Made by a program: the position numbers and the translations under genes
The notes under the pieces: generated by a model
What the model was told of the DNA's origin: nothing
Databases searched by the model: none
Seen by the model: only the letters and a program-made list of their open reading frames with translations
In this document: piece after piece, positions 11,633-23,780 of the stretch
Layout: every line of letters begins with the position of its first letter
Position numbering within the stretch: the stretch's first letter is position 1
Source of the DNA: Thermomucor indicae-seudaticae
Lineage: Eukaryota > Mucoromycota > Mucoromycetes > Mucorales > Lichtheimiaceae
Assembly (NCBI GenBank): GCA_000787465.1
Contig: JSYX01000248.1
Location: 1-48,162, forward strand
Length of the DNA stretch: 48,162 nucleotides
Reading direction: 5' to 3'

Positions 11633-13462
11633 ATGGACGAACAACCATCTCATATAATATCAGAACAAGTATTTGGCTCCAGTAAAAAGATACAGTTCAT
11701 TGGACTCTCGCCATTGGATTCATTACTGAGCGCCATCGAAAGCGCCCACCGCGTCCAGCTACCGGATCCTCGTCGAGCGGCTGTCATCAAAGAAATCCAG
11801 CACCAGCAGCGCACCATGTCGATCGAGTCGCTGCTGGATTCAAACGGCCAACACATGCCTCACCGAACGCCATTCGAGTCATCCAAGCGGCGGTGCTCGA
11901 CACTGGGGGACGAACAACAACAGCAGCAGCGGTTCACCAAGATGCGCCGTTTCGAAGAAAAGAGCAATCCGATCACGTCAGCACAACGCATGACAACCAT
12001 CAGCTGTCTGCACGCCGCCGTCGCCCAGAAATCCTACGGCTCAGAGAAGCGTTTTCTCTGCCCGCCGCCGCTCGTATCCGTCGAGACGTCCGGAGTCGAC
12101 AACGACGACGACGACGCGCCCGCGCCGCTGGTCTCCATGGCCGTCGTGTGCGAGAACGGCGAGCGCCCGCTCGAACAAAAGCTCATTCTGGATGAAGACA
12201 GACGCGGCAGCTTCAAGTACCTGCATGTCACCGGCACCGCCAAAACGAAACAGTTTCACTTGCAAGTCAGTCTGAGCCACAACCAAGCAACGACACCTTC
12301 CAGTCCCACCTGTTCTTCAAAGAGTCCTCCTCCTCCTCTCACACAGCAGCAGCAGCAGCCGTACATTACCTTTTTCTCATGCCCGATATCCATCATCTCC
12401 AAACCATCCAAGAAGACATCCAAAGCGCGCAACGTCTCGAGCTGCATCGTCGCCAACTCTCCCGTCTCGCTCTTCAACCGCATCAACTCACAGACCGTGC
12501 GCACCAAGTACATGACGACCGAATCCGGCCGGCTCTGCGCCAAGAACTCGACGTGGACCCCGTTCGAGATCATCGTCGTCAGACAACACGACAACGTGCC
12601 CGTCACGTACGGCTCAGAGGTCATCCTCAAGGACCCGCAGTCCGGCGTGTCGTCCCCGCCCATGGTGATCCGCAAGGTTGACAAGGGCTGCATTTCAGCC
12701 TCCGCTTGCGGCCCCGTCAGTCAGATGCAGAAAATCGCGCTCCAGCTGGTCGAGGATGGCACTGAACCGCCGCGGTATCTGAGTGCCCGGACAACAGCAG
12801 ACAACAAACAACAGCAGCAGGACAATGCGGCGACGTGGCTGGATTTCCAGCCGTCCAGGATCATGTCCGATAAACCAGGGCAGGAATCCACCGAACGTCT
12901 GGACGACTACTTGTGCTGGACCATTGTCGGCATCGCCAAGTTCAGATACACCTTTATGGAACCCTCATCGCCTTTCTCGACTGCTACCACAACAACAAGT
13001 TCTTCTTCTTCGCCATCGTTGGACCGTCGCAACATCTATCAACCGTCTCCTCCGCCGTCTCCGCCGCCGCGCCGCATCATTCCCCTGCCCATGGTCTCGG
13101 CAGTCTACTACCACTCCCATTCGCACTGCATCGAACTCATCGGTCAGCACCTGGTCCAGGCCACCGTCACACCCTCGCGCCTCTACGAGTTCTATCTGGG
13201 CTCCCATGGGCCCTTGACCGTCAAGGAACAGCACCAGGACGTCAGGCTCGTGCTCGAATTGCCGCCCACCCAGGACCTCTTGGTCGCCAACCACGATATG
13301 CTCATCATGCGGCCCGATGGCTCGCGCTATCTCGAACTGCCCTTGCTCTTGCGCAGACAGGATGGTGCCACGCACCCTTCGCACAAGGCTCTAGGTTGCG
13401 AGATCTTGCCAGACTGCAATGCAGGCCGTTGGTCAGTCGTTCACTCCTCCTCCTCCCCCTAA
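11633..13462 (+). CDS. CSL-family (CBF1/Su(H)/LAG-1) transcription factor
   Basis: This is a sequence-specific DNA-binding protein related to Notch effector RBPJ. Fungi lack Notch, and fission yeast homologues Cbf11 and Cbf12 act in cell cycle and adhesion control. It is a single exon of 609 residues. The Rel-like N-terminal domain has HAAVAQKSYGSEKRFLCPPP (about residues 123-142). The beta-trefoil has VANSPVSLFNRINSQTVRT and, after a gap, MVIRKVDKG with VSQMQKIALQL. The C-terminal domain starts near LPMVSAVYYH. Asp-, Gln-, Ser- and Pro-rich insertions break the domains, as is common in fungal members. The start at ATG 11633 is preferred over upstream non-ATG extension. It is GC-rich and intronless among intron-rich neighbours, and convergent with RNR1. 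Confidence 0.93.
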   Translation: MDEQPSHIISEQVFGSSKKIQFIGLSPLDSLLSAIESAHRVQLPDPRRAAVIKEIQHQQRTMSIESLLDSNGQHMPHRTPFESSKRRCSTLGDEQQQQQRFTKMRRFEEKSNPITSAQRMTTISCLHAAVAQKSYGSEKRFLCPPPLVSVETSGVDNDDDDAPAPLVSMAVVCENGERPLEQKLILDEDRRGSFKYLHVTGTAKTKQFHLQVSLSHNQATTPSSPTCSSKSPPPPLTQQQQQPYITFFSCPISIISKPSKKTSKARNVSSCIVANSPVSLFNRINSQTVRTKYMTTESGRLCAKNSTWTPFEIIVVRQHDNVPVTYGSEVILKDPQSGVSSPPMVIRKVDKGCISASACGPVSQMQKIALQLVEDGTEPPRYLSARTTADNKQQQQDNAATWLDFQPSRIMSDKPGQESTERLDDYLCWTIVGIAKFRYTFMEPSSPFSTATTTTSSSSSPSLDRRNIYQPSPPPSPPPRRIIPLPMVSAVYYHSHSHCIELIGQHLVQATVTPSRLYEFYLGSHGPLTVKEQHQDVRLVLELPPTQDLLVANHDMLIMRPDGSRYLELPLLLRRQDGATHPSHKALGCEILPDCNAGRWSVVHSSSSP

Positions 13463-13687
13463 TAATCATAGTAAGTAGCTAACTAATTGTATATGTCTCT
13501 CTCTCTCTCTGTGTGTGCTTTTTGTTTATATGATTGAATTGTACATATTATGAATGCTTCTTTATATGTGTGTGTCTGGCAAATATATATGTATATCTCA
13601 AGTCTTTTTAATAATGATGGTATTTACAACGAAGCCTTTTGCATGAAGAACGGGAGAATGTAGAGAGAGAGAAATGTAAGAAGAGAT

Positions 13688-16390
13688 TTAACCACTGCAG
13701 CTAACACAGGCATCCTTGTTATCAAGTGAGCACATCATGGCAGCTTCATTTTCTTCCTTGGTAGCTGCCGCCGCCTTGTTTTGACGATATTCTCTCAACG
13801 ACAATTGATCCACAGTAAACTAACAAAAAAATCAATCTCTCTGCCATGCCTCTCTAAAATACTTCTCTTACCTTGATGGCGTCTACAGCAGGCCGCGTAC
13901 GGAGGTAATACATGCCCGTCTTGAGCCCCTTCTTCCAACCGTAGAAATGCATACTGGTCAGTTTACCGAAATTCGGCTCGCCAATAAAGATATTCAAGCT
14001 CTGGCTCTGGTCGATAAACGCGCCTCGATCGGCTGCCATGTCAATGATAGTCCGCTGTGAGATTTCCCAGACGGTCTTGTACAGCGCCTTGAGCTTGGCC
14101 GGGATGCTCGGGATCCGCTGGATAGAGCCGTTGTCGGACATGATCATGTTCTTCACATCGTCGTTCCACAGACCCATCTCCACAAGGTCCTTCAGCAGCC
14201 AAGGATTCACAATCTGGAACTCGCCGGCCAGTACGCGTCGCGTGTACAGGTTCGACGTGTACGGCTCAAAACATTCGTTGAACCCAAGGATCTGTGACGT
14301 CGATGCAGTCGGCATCGGTGCCACCAGCAGCGAGTTGCGGAGCCCGTGCTTGGCAATCTTTTCCTTGAGCGCCGCCCAGTCCCAGAGCGACGATGGCGTG
14401 ACTCCCCACATGTCGTACTGCAGGATACCCTGCGATGCAGGACTGCCTTCGTACGTCGCGTAGGGGCCCTTCTCCGCAGCGAGCTCACACGAGGCTTCAA
14501 GAGCAGCATGGTAAATCGTCTCAAAGATCTGGACGTTCAGCTTCTTGGCTTCATCCGAGTCGAACGGGTATCGCATCAGCATAAACGCATCCGCCAAACC
14601 CTGCACGCCTAAACCAATAGGTCGGTGTCGGAGGTTGGACCGCTCAGCTTCAGGAACCGGGTAGTAGTTGATATCGATAATCTTGTTCAAGTTCCGGGTC
14701 ACCACCTTGGTCACCTGTTATGTGAAACAAGAATGTCAGCTTCCTGTTTTATCTTCAATCATTCGATTGGATATACTTGCATCATGCAGTTTCTGGAAAT
14801 CGAATCGCTCGCGGTTCACTACAAACGACGGCAGCGCGATACTAGCCAAGTTGCAGACCGCGACTTCATCTGGACTCGAGTACTCGACAATTTCCGTGCA
14901 CAGATTGCTGCACTTGATGGTACCCAAGTTCTTTTGGTTCGACTTGCGGTTGCAGGCGTCCTTGTACAACATGAATGGACCGCCCGTCTCTGTTTGAGCT
15001 TCCAGAATGGCATACCACAGCTTTTGCGCCTTGATCGTCTTGCGGGCACGGCCTTCGCGCTCATATCGCTCATACAGCTCCTACATTATACCACCGCTGT
15101 CAATCTCGCCCATCCACACACACACTCCCTCTCTTTTATCTATGTATACGTGCCTCAAACTCTTCACCCCACACTTCGTGCAATCCAGGCGCTTCGCTCG
15201 GACAAAACAGGCTCCAATCGCCATTCTCTTCCACACGTCGCATAAACAGATCAGGGACCCACAAGGCATAAAACAAGTCTCTCGCTCTGTTTTCCTCTTT
15301 GCCCGTGTTCTTGCGAAGATCCAGGAACGCAAACACGTCCGGATGCCACGGTTCGAGGTAGATCGCAAACGCCCCAGGCCGCTTGTTGCCTCCCTGATCC
15401 ACATAGCGTGCCGTGTTGTTAAAGACCCGGAGCATCGGAACAATGCCGTTCGAGTAGCCGTTGGTGCCAGCAATGTAAGAGCCAGACGCACGAATGTTGT
15501 GAATGTTGAGCCCAATGCCGCCCGCCGTCTTGGAAATCTGCGAGCAGATCTTGAGCGTCTCGTAGATGCCTTCGATCGAGTCCTCCTTCATCGTCAGCAA
15601 AAAACACGACGAGAGCTGCGGCCGTGGCGTGCCGGCATTAAAGAGCGTCGGGCTCGCGTGCGTAAAGTAGCGCTCGGACATCAAGTGGTACGTTTCAATC
15701 GCAGCGTCAATGTCGTCGTCGTGGATGCCCACAGCCACACGCATGAGCATGTGCTGCGGTCGCTCCGCCACCTTGCCATTGATCTTTAGCAGGTACGACC
15801 GTTCAAGCGTCTTGAACCCGAAAAAGTTGTATCCAAAGTCGCGGTCGTAAATGATGGTCGAGTTGAGTCGGTCGGCATGCTTCATCACGGTCTTGTATGT
15901 CTTTTCGGAAATCATGGGCGAGTGCTTGCCCGTCTTGGGGTTCACGTAGTTGTGCAGGTCCTCAATCACCTGGGAAAACACCTTTTTGGTCTCCTTGTGC
16001 AGATTGGATACCGCAATACGTGCAGCAAGGATCGCATAGTCCGGATGCTTTGTGGTCATGTACGCAGCCGTCTCCGCAGCAAGGTTGTCAAGCTCCACTG
16101 TTGTCACGCCCTGATAGACACCCGAAATCACTTTTTGCGTAATCGCTACAGGATCCACATAGTTCATGTCCAGGCCATAGCATAGCTTATTAATACGGGC
16201 CGTAATCTGTCGGAGACAAACGGGGCGTCGTCAGTTTTTTTCCTCTCTTTGACAGCGCGTGGTTTACCTTGTCAAACGCCACCCGCTCACGCCGACCGTC
16301 TAATCATTTCACGCCGTCTGTCAACATCGAACTGACATCATCTGCTTGCCGGCTCCCTCTCTCTCTCTTACCTCTTTTATAAACAAACAT
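13688..16390 (-). CDS. RNR1: Ribonucleoside-diphosphate reductase large subunit
   Basis: Class Ia reductase that converts ribonucleoside diphosphates to deoxy forms together with the small subunit. Six exons (16372-16390, 16268-16299, 15154-16206, 14781-15080, 13872-14714, 13688-13819) join in phase to 792 residues. Exon 1 encodes only MFVYKR plus one base of the next codon, starting the ATP cone. Clear landmarks are [35 protein letters not shown], the NLCTEI cysteine loop and [12 protein letters not shown]. The C-terminus ends in a CVSC redox pair needed for re-reduction of the active site. The introns at 15081-15153 and 14715-14780 appear to start with GC (GAG|GCACGT and GAT|GCAAGT); these are the only choices that keep frame and family spacing. 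Confidence 0.97.
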
Positions 16391-16551
16391 GCTTTTTTGA
16401 TGACTAATGCCTGTATAAAATAAATTGGTCAACAAGAGGCCTGACGATTACGTAGTCGATCCCGTTTAAAAGGAACTTACCAAAAGATGATAATGAAGTG
16501 TAAAAAGGAAGGATGAAAAAGGAACCGGAAAGTTGGAAAAAAGAGAAAGAA

Positions 16552-16618
16552 ACGCGTCTACCCAAAATTTCTGAAAATTTAACTGTCTTTCGCGACGACG
16601 CCGTCTCCGACACGCGAA
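16552..16618. promoter_or_regulatory. MCB/E2F-like cluster upstream of RNR1
   Basis: About 160-230 bases before the RNR1 start codon lie an ACGCGT box (16552-16557), TTTCGCGA (16588-16595) and CACGCGAA (16611-16618). ACGCGT and TTTCGCG-type sites bind MBF/SBF or E2F factors and drive G1/S transcription of RNR genes in other fungi and in animals. The clustering is seen directly; the regulation is inferred from that knowledge. Confidence 0.6.
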
Positions 16619-16902
16619 CATGGCGAGTGCGTGTGCAGGTGACTGTCCCTCTGTAAGGAACATGCGATGGGTTGAACGATCGGTGCAAGTAATAATAGTA
16701 GGACGGAAAGCAAAGGCGATAAAACGATGATAATCCAGATCAGTGAATGCAAGTTCAGCAACGTCCATTGTCGTTGATCTGTTTTGAGTTCAACATCATT
16801 GACAGTGCATCTTGGAAGTTTGCATTGTGCAAACCGATTTCAGCAGACGACATGTCAAACAACGTCAGCCCGTAGCATTACAGATTATTTTTTGTATTCT
16901 GT

Positions 16903-17511
16903 TTATTGCTGTGCACTAGAAGCAATAAAGATAGCAAGCAGCAACATGACCACAGACACTGTGTATCGTGAACCATTGCTCTGTTGTGATGCCGAGGACG
17001 GAGACCTTGAGGGCGATGTTGAAGAAGAAGAACCCGGGTTCAATGCCTTACTGTCATTGTTGTTGTTGTCGCTGAGATGAGCTATGCACCGTAAACTGAT
17101 CGCTAATTTAATCTTACGTGGCATTGGACACGGTTCCAGCAATCGAGCAATAGTTCCTGACAACACCTTCTTGTATGGCTCGAGCAGGATCGCTGGGGCA
17201 ATTACTCCAGCATGCAAGCTTGGCCGTATTGTACTATACAACATTTAAAAGAATATCGTTCTACCCCTCTCTTTCCACCTGCCAATACCTTGCAGAGACA
17301 TTCAAAATCTTGGTCAGAACACGTCTTCAAGTACATGTCCTCATGGGATACACATTGGAATACTCTATGATGGGTCGAGTAAATCAATCGTGGATACAGT
17401 CTTGGTTTCTTTTCGGGTTGCTTACACGCTTTGTTGTTCGCAAGTGGCTGCCAACACAGGCACCACATCATACACAACAACCGCGAGGTTTAACAACGTT
17501 AAGGCCCTCAT
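16903..17511 (-). CDS. Small secreted, GPI-anchored cysteine-rich protein
   Basis: Four exons (17426-17511, 17289-17364, 17118-17233, 16903-17071) join in phase to 148 residues. The N-terminus has a signal peptide with a hydrophobic core before AATCEQQ. The mature part has the spacing of fungal GPI-anchored Ser/Thr-rich proteins: a CEQQ start, MYLKTCSDQDFECLCK, then LACWSNCPSDPARA and NYCSIAG. An Asn/Ser-rich linker follows, and the C-terminus ends in a hydrophobic tail that fits a GPI attachment signal. Its likely place is the cell wall or plasma membrane; the biochemical role is unknown. It lies tail-on to the RNR1 promoter region. Confidence 0.82.
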
Positions 17512-17656
17512 GAATGCTCCAGTCGCAAGAAGAACCAAAACTTCCCCCTCACCCTTTTATACCTTTTTATCATCAACCATCAGTTAGAATCAGAAAAGGG
17601 GGCCTGGTTCAACTTGCGGAGCTCTCTACACACAAAATAAACTTTTTTCTGCAGTA

Positions 17657-19005
17657 ATGAAGAAGATTGCACAGCGATGCATTGCTACAATGAGCCGTGG
17701 ACGATTACGGTACCCGATCAGCGTGGCACCCATGGTTGATGTTTCGACACCGGCAAGCCATTACAACGATCTCTGTTGTCTCGTAACGATAATAACTCTC
17801 CTTTTTTGTATCAGCATTTTCTAGAACTGTTGCATATCATATCGGGAGAGACACGTTACGCTTACTACACCGAGATGCATTTTTCCAGGGCCATTATCGC
17901 GCACGCCAACCATTTGCACGCCTTCCTGGGTCCTCCTCGACCCAACGTCGTGGTCCAGCTAGGCGGCGCGGACCCAGCCTCCATGGCCGAAGCAGCCGAC
18001 CTCGTGGCCCGGAACGGCTACCAGGAGATCAACGTCAATGTCGGGTGTCCGAGCGAAGCAGTCCAGCACGGTGCATTCGGCGCGGTCCTCATGAAATCCC
18101 CGGATCTGGTCGCTGACATATTAACAGCCATGCAGCAACGTGTTTCGATCCCTGTCACCGTAAAGTGCCGTCTCGGCGTGGATGATCTAGACTCTTTTGA
18201 ATTTCTGTATCGATTTGTAAGTCTCCTCTCTTTCTAAAGCTGACATTGACCTGAATTCATTTTTTTCGGCTTTTGCCCCAGGTGGATACACTGGTCCAAC
18301 GCAATCATTTACCGCATTTAATACTTCACGCCCGCAAGTGCTTACTGCGAGGCTTGTCGCCCAAACAAAATCGGTCCATTCCGCCCTTAAATTATGAACG
18401 CGTCTATCGGCTGGCCGAGACGTTCAAAGACCTGCCCATCACCATCAATGGCGGCTTCAAGGATACAAGCAGCGTTGCCATGGCACTGCAAAAAGTCGAC
18501 GGATGTATGATTGGACGAAAAGGTATGAAACTCCTTTACTGCATCCAATCACAGAAAAATTCACTTTCGTTCTTGTTTATACAGTCATGGATCGACCGCT
18601 CTTTCTGCAGGAGCTGGATAAAGGTAGCTAGCAGCAAAGAGAGATCACTTGAACGCAGCTCACCAAAAGAGTTCTTTTAGATATCTATAATCAACCTGCG
18701 AAACCAATCGAGGTCATCGTCAAGGAATACTTGGGCAAGTATTACATCGAGTTATATCCCAATCGGCTGCTGACGCATGTTTGTTAGACTATGTCCATTG
18801 CCTCCCACAACGAGCTGGTTATGCCTCGGGTGAAATGCGAATACCACCCAACACAGCCCTGGTGAAACCATTAATGATGTTGTTTCATGGCAGTGCAGGG
18901 CGTGCTTTTCGTCGGGAACTCTTTTGTGCACTCAAATGTTCTGATCATCTAAACACGGTCGTCGTGAATGCATTACATGGTGCTGGCATCCATATAAACC
19001 TTTAA
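17657..19005 (+). CDS. DusA-type tRNA-dihydrouridine synthase
   Basis: A flavin enzyme that reduces uridine to dihydrouridine in the tRNA D loop. Six exons (17657-17752, 17815-18216, 18282-18522, 18585-18623, 18681-18734, 18788-19005) give 349 residues. Family motifs are SVAPMVDVSTP, YYTEM, VVQLGGADP, INVNVGCPSE with the catalytic Cys, VTVKCRLGVDD, ILHARKCLLRGLSPKQNR and TINGGF. The overall pattern is that of bacterial and plant DusA, not the eukaryotic Dus1-4 lines. The first intron starts GCAAGC and the fifth GCAAGT; without the GC donor at 18735 the frame hits a stop, while with it KEYL joins DYVHC cleanly. It is convergent with bL34m, 54 bases away. Confidence 0.9.
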
Positions 19006-19059
19006 TGAATGAATAATCATCTTCATTTGCTTCTTTTTTTGATAGCCGACATAACAATT

Positions 19060-19390
19060 CTAGTGGGAAAGGAACTTGCGTCCCTTGGCTCGACGTCGTG
19101 CAATCACTCTCCGTCCATTCTTGGTTGCCATGCGAGCCAGAAAGCCGTGGCGTCGTTTACGAACCAGATTGGAAGGCTGATAATTGTTGCCGTAGCTGAC
19201 GAAACGTAACTGTGGTGCGCTCAAGAACGGTTTATGAAAGAGTCCAGTACTGCTTACCCCTTCCATTAGTACCGTGTTTTGCATACATGCACTCACTTGT
19301 TCACAGGGGGGCTTACCTCAGAGTACCAAGAATGCTGCTGGGTCGGTATACAGGTGCTGCTGCTGTTGCTGGTGTAACGAGTGATGCCAT
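19060..19390 (-). CDS. MRPL34: Mitochondrial ribosomal protein bL34m
   Basis: A component of the mitochondrial large ribosomal subunit. Two exons (19317-19390, 19060-19249) join in phase 2 to 87 residues. The C-terminal half carries the diagnostic bL34 core, NYQPSN followed by [18 protein letters not shown] and [13 protein letters not shown]. The N-terminal part is Ala/Thr/Ser-rich and suits a mitochondrial presequence. Another ATG ten bases upstream is in a frame that does not fit exon 2. It is divergent from the CDF transporter with 158 bases between start codons, probably a shared promoter. Confidence 0.93.
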
Positions 19391-19548
19391 GGCACGCCAT
19401 GGTGCTGCTAATCGATTCAGAAATGACATTTTTTGTGTTTGTAACGAGGACAAAGAAGGCGGCTAAAAATTTACAAGTCACCTTTTTGTCTGGGATGAGC
19501 AATTTCGCTTGCCTTGTTTCACGTTTATTGTTTTCTCGCTTATTACTC

Positions 19549-21102
19549 ATGCACGAGAGTGCTGCCAATGAACGTACGCCGCTTGTCGTGGCCACGAGTC
19601 CTAGCCTGACACACCGAGGCTCCGTTGTTTCGTATACCCTTCACAGCAAAAAGCAATGTGCCAATATCATTGGCAGCGATAGCACTGCCACTCGTTCAAC
19701 CCAACGCAAGCTATTGTTTGCAACCGCCATGGCACTCTTGTTCTTTACGGCCGAACTCATTGCCGGTTATTTTGCCAACTCTTTGGGTAATGTTGCTCTC
19801 ACGAGAAGAACGAGAAGGGACAAGCAACGGCTCACAAGCATAATTTATATAGCTCTAATGTCGGACGCTTTCCATTTACTTTCCGATGTTGCCAGTTTCA
19901 TTGTCGCCTTGGCAGCTATTTACCTCGCCGAGAAACCAGCAACAAAACGTAAATTTCTATTTGGGGTTTCAGACTTGAGCTATACCTCATCAGGGAGGGG
20001 GGCGCGGGCACAGACCTTATAACTGCTTTATCTGATTTAGGACACACTTTTGGGTTTCACCGCGCCGAAGTCATTGCTGCCTTAGTTTCAGTCTTTACTA
20101 TCTGGATCCTGACGGCTTTCCTGGTCCGTGAGGCCATTGAACGTCTCAAGAGACCACAAGAGATCGATGCCAAATTGGTAAAAATATAGAGTTACCAAGG
20201 GGTTTCGGGCGATCCTCATTCACGAAATTTATTTTTACTAGATGTGCTTGACGGCCGCAATAGGGGTTGTCATTAATATAATGTCTGTGTGAGAGAGAGA
20301 GAAAGAATTCCCCCGATTATCTTGATCTTGTTAACCCTGTATTTTGCAATTCCAGTCTCGCGGTCGTTTTGGGAGGACACCACGGCCACGGCCACGGTCA
20401 CGAACACTCCCATTCTGACGAAGAGCATCATCATCATGATGACGACGGTGTGCAAGATGAAGCTCCACACAAGGTATGAAACAGACAGATAAAGTGTTGT
20501 ATGTGATTGACGATTTTTCCATACAGGAAGCAAACATCAATCTCCGTGCAGCAGCACTTCATGTTATCGGCGACCTGTTGGCATCGATTGGTAAAAGAAA
20601 AAGAGAGAATGGCATAGAGTTCGACTTGAGTGCTTACCTATATGTGATCATGACAGGTGTCTTGATTTCGTCTATTATCCTCATCTTTAAACCCAACTTG
20701 ACGATTGTCGACCCAATATGCACGTTTATCTTTTCGCTGCTTGTGCTTTACACGACTTACCATCTTGTGCGAGACTCGCTTGCGGTGCTGATGGAGGGTA
20801 CACCGGGGCACATCGAGCCGGAGGCGATCGAGAAGTCACTGTTGCAGATCCCGGGTGTTATCGCCGTGCATGATCTGCATGTCTGGACACTGTCCCCGGG
20901 CAAGAGCTCATTGACGGCACATATCACAGTATCAAGAGACGCCATGTCCACCATCAGCTACGACGAGATCTTGGCGCGAGGCCAACGGATCGTTTGTGAT
21001 CAATACGGCGTCCATCACTCGACGCTCCAGGTCGAGTCAGAGCAAGCTGATTTCACCAGTCATTGTCGACCAGGCATCTGTACGCCTATTCGTGTAGATT
21101 AG
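19549..21102 (+). CDS. Cation diffusion facilitator zinc transporter (ZRC1/ZnT-like)
   Basis: A membrane antiporter that likely moves Zn2+ from the cytosol into the vacuole or another organelle. Seven exons (19549-19786, 19853-19948, 20041-20177, 20242-20288, 20356-20473, 20527-20590, 20657-21102) give 381 residues. TM2 carries the metal-binding HLLSD motif in ALMSDAFHLLSD, and TM5 has the matching HVIGDLLASIG. A His-rich loop between TM4 and TM5 contains GHGHGHEH and HHHHDDD stretches, typical of ZnT/Zrc1. A ferredoxin-like cytosolic C-terminal domain includes VHDLHVWTLSPGK. The start is at MHESAANERTPL; upstream in-frame Met residues lack support. Confidence 0.94.
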
Positions 21103-21252
21103 TAGATCCACCTAATCTTTTAGTACCCGGACCGGCCTACCTTTGTCAAATTTCCCGCGCATGTCTCCCGTGTTACGCCTCTCATGTGATTTCATTTTGA
21201 TAGGAAAATACAGTATTTTCTCATTGTTTTCTTTCTCTTCTTTGTTTTTTAA

Positions 21253-22957
<1,705 letters not shown>

Positions 22958-23780
22958 TTTATGACACAATCTTTCTTTGAAACTCGCATCGGCTGTGCGC
23001 TGTGATTCTGTGTTATTAAAAATATGTATGTCTCAGTGATTGCGCGAAGGAAGAGTATGCTGATGGAAAGAATTGTGCTGCTCGGTTTAGTGAGTAGTCT
23101 GCATCAGGCATTTTGCGTTGCTCGAAATCTTTGGTGGGCATGCAACTGCTTTTACGTTCATGAATGCAAGGGACATTAACTCAGTGCGCGAATCTGATTC
23201 AGCTGGCCTCCATGCCGAATTCTAGTCATATCTTTTCACTGTAAACTGACGCGCTGTTGGATGGTAAAGGATGACGTTGTTCTCACGTCAGTGCGAGTTA
23301 AACGACGCGCGGCGTGGGCTTCGTTCCCCAAGAATAAAGATTCGCCAAAAGTAAGCATCCATAAACATAGAACGTATGATAGCTGCCAATGCATGCTCTA
23401 CGATGGATGTAACAACCTCTTTGCAATGTGTCTGTCAATGTATCTCGCTTTTCGCAGATTCAGGGAAGGTTGTACAACTTGAGCCATTAGCGTACAAATG
23501 TTGCGTGGAAGCCGATGACGAAGCCGCAACACTTGAGGTGGATGTGTAATGTCTACTGGCGAAAGGGAGAGAAAAAGATATGGCCTTCAAGGAATTTGCG
23601 GTCTTTCAATTCTTCAATGCACTACTGGTGTATGCACTGGTTATGCAGAATTTTTAACGGGTCGTAGGAGGTACAAAAGGACCTTCCAAAAAGTGGCGCT
23701 ATTCCCAACGCATCGCTTTGTACCCAAAAGGGGAAAAACCACACAGCTGACGAGAATTTCAAACAAAAAAATTCATGCTA
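22958..23780. other. Intergenic, no gene seen
   Basis: Plus-strand frames at 23261-23482 and 23549-23812 show no family features and do not splice into the WD40 gene. The stretch presumably holds the glycerol kinase 3 prime end and the WD40 promoter. Confidence 0.4.

Noticed and set aside
12034..13384. Long ORFs on both strands within the CSL gene
   Set aside because: GC-rich coding DNA lacks stops in several frames; only the 609-residue frame carries CSL motifs.
14819..15515. Alternative minus-strand ORFs inside RNR1 (14819-15073, 15081-15515) and a 260-codon plus-strand ORF (15007-15789)
   Set aside because: They overlap conserved RNR1 exons in other frames; Arg/Ser-rich composition is that of shadow frames.
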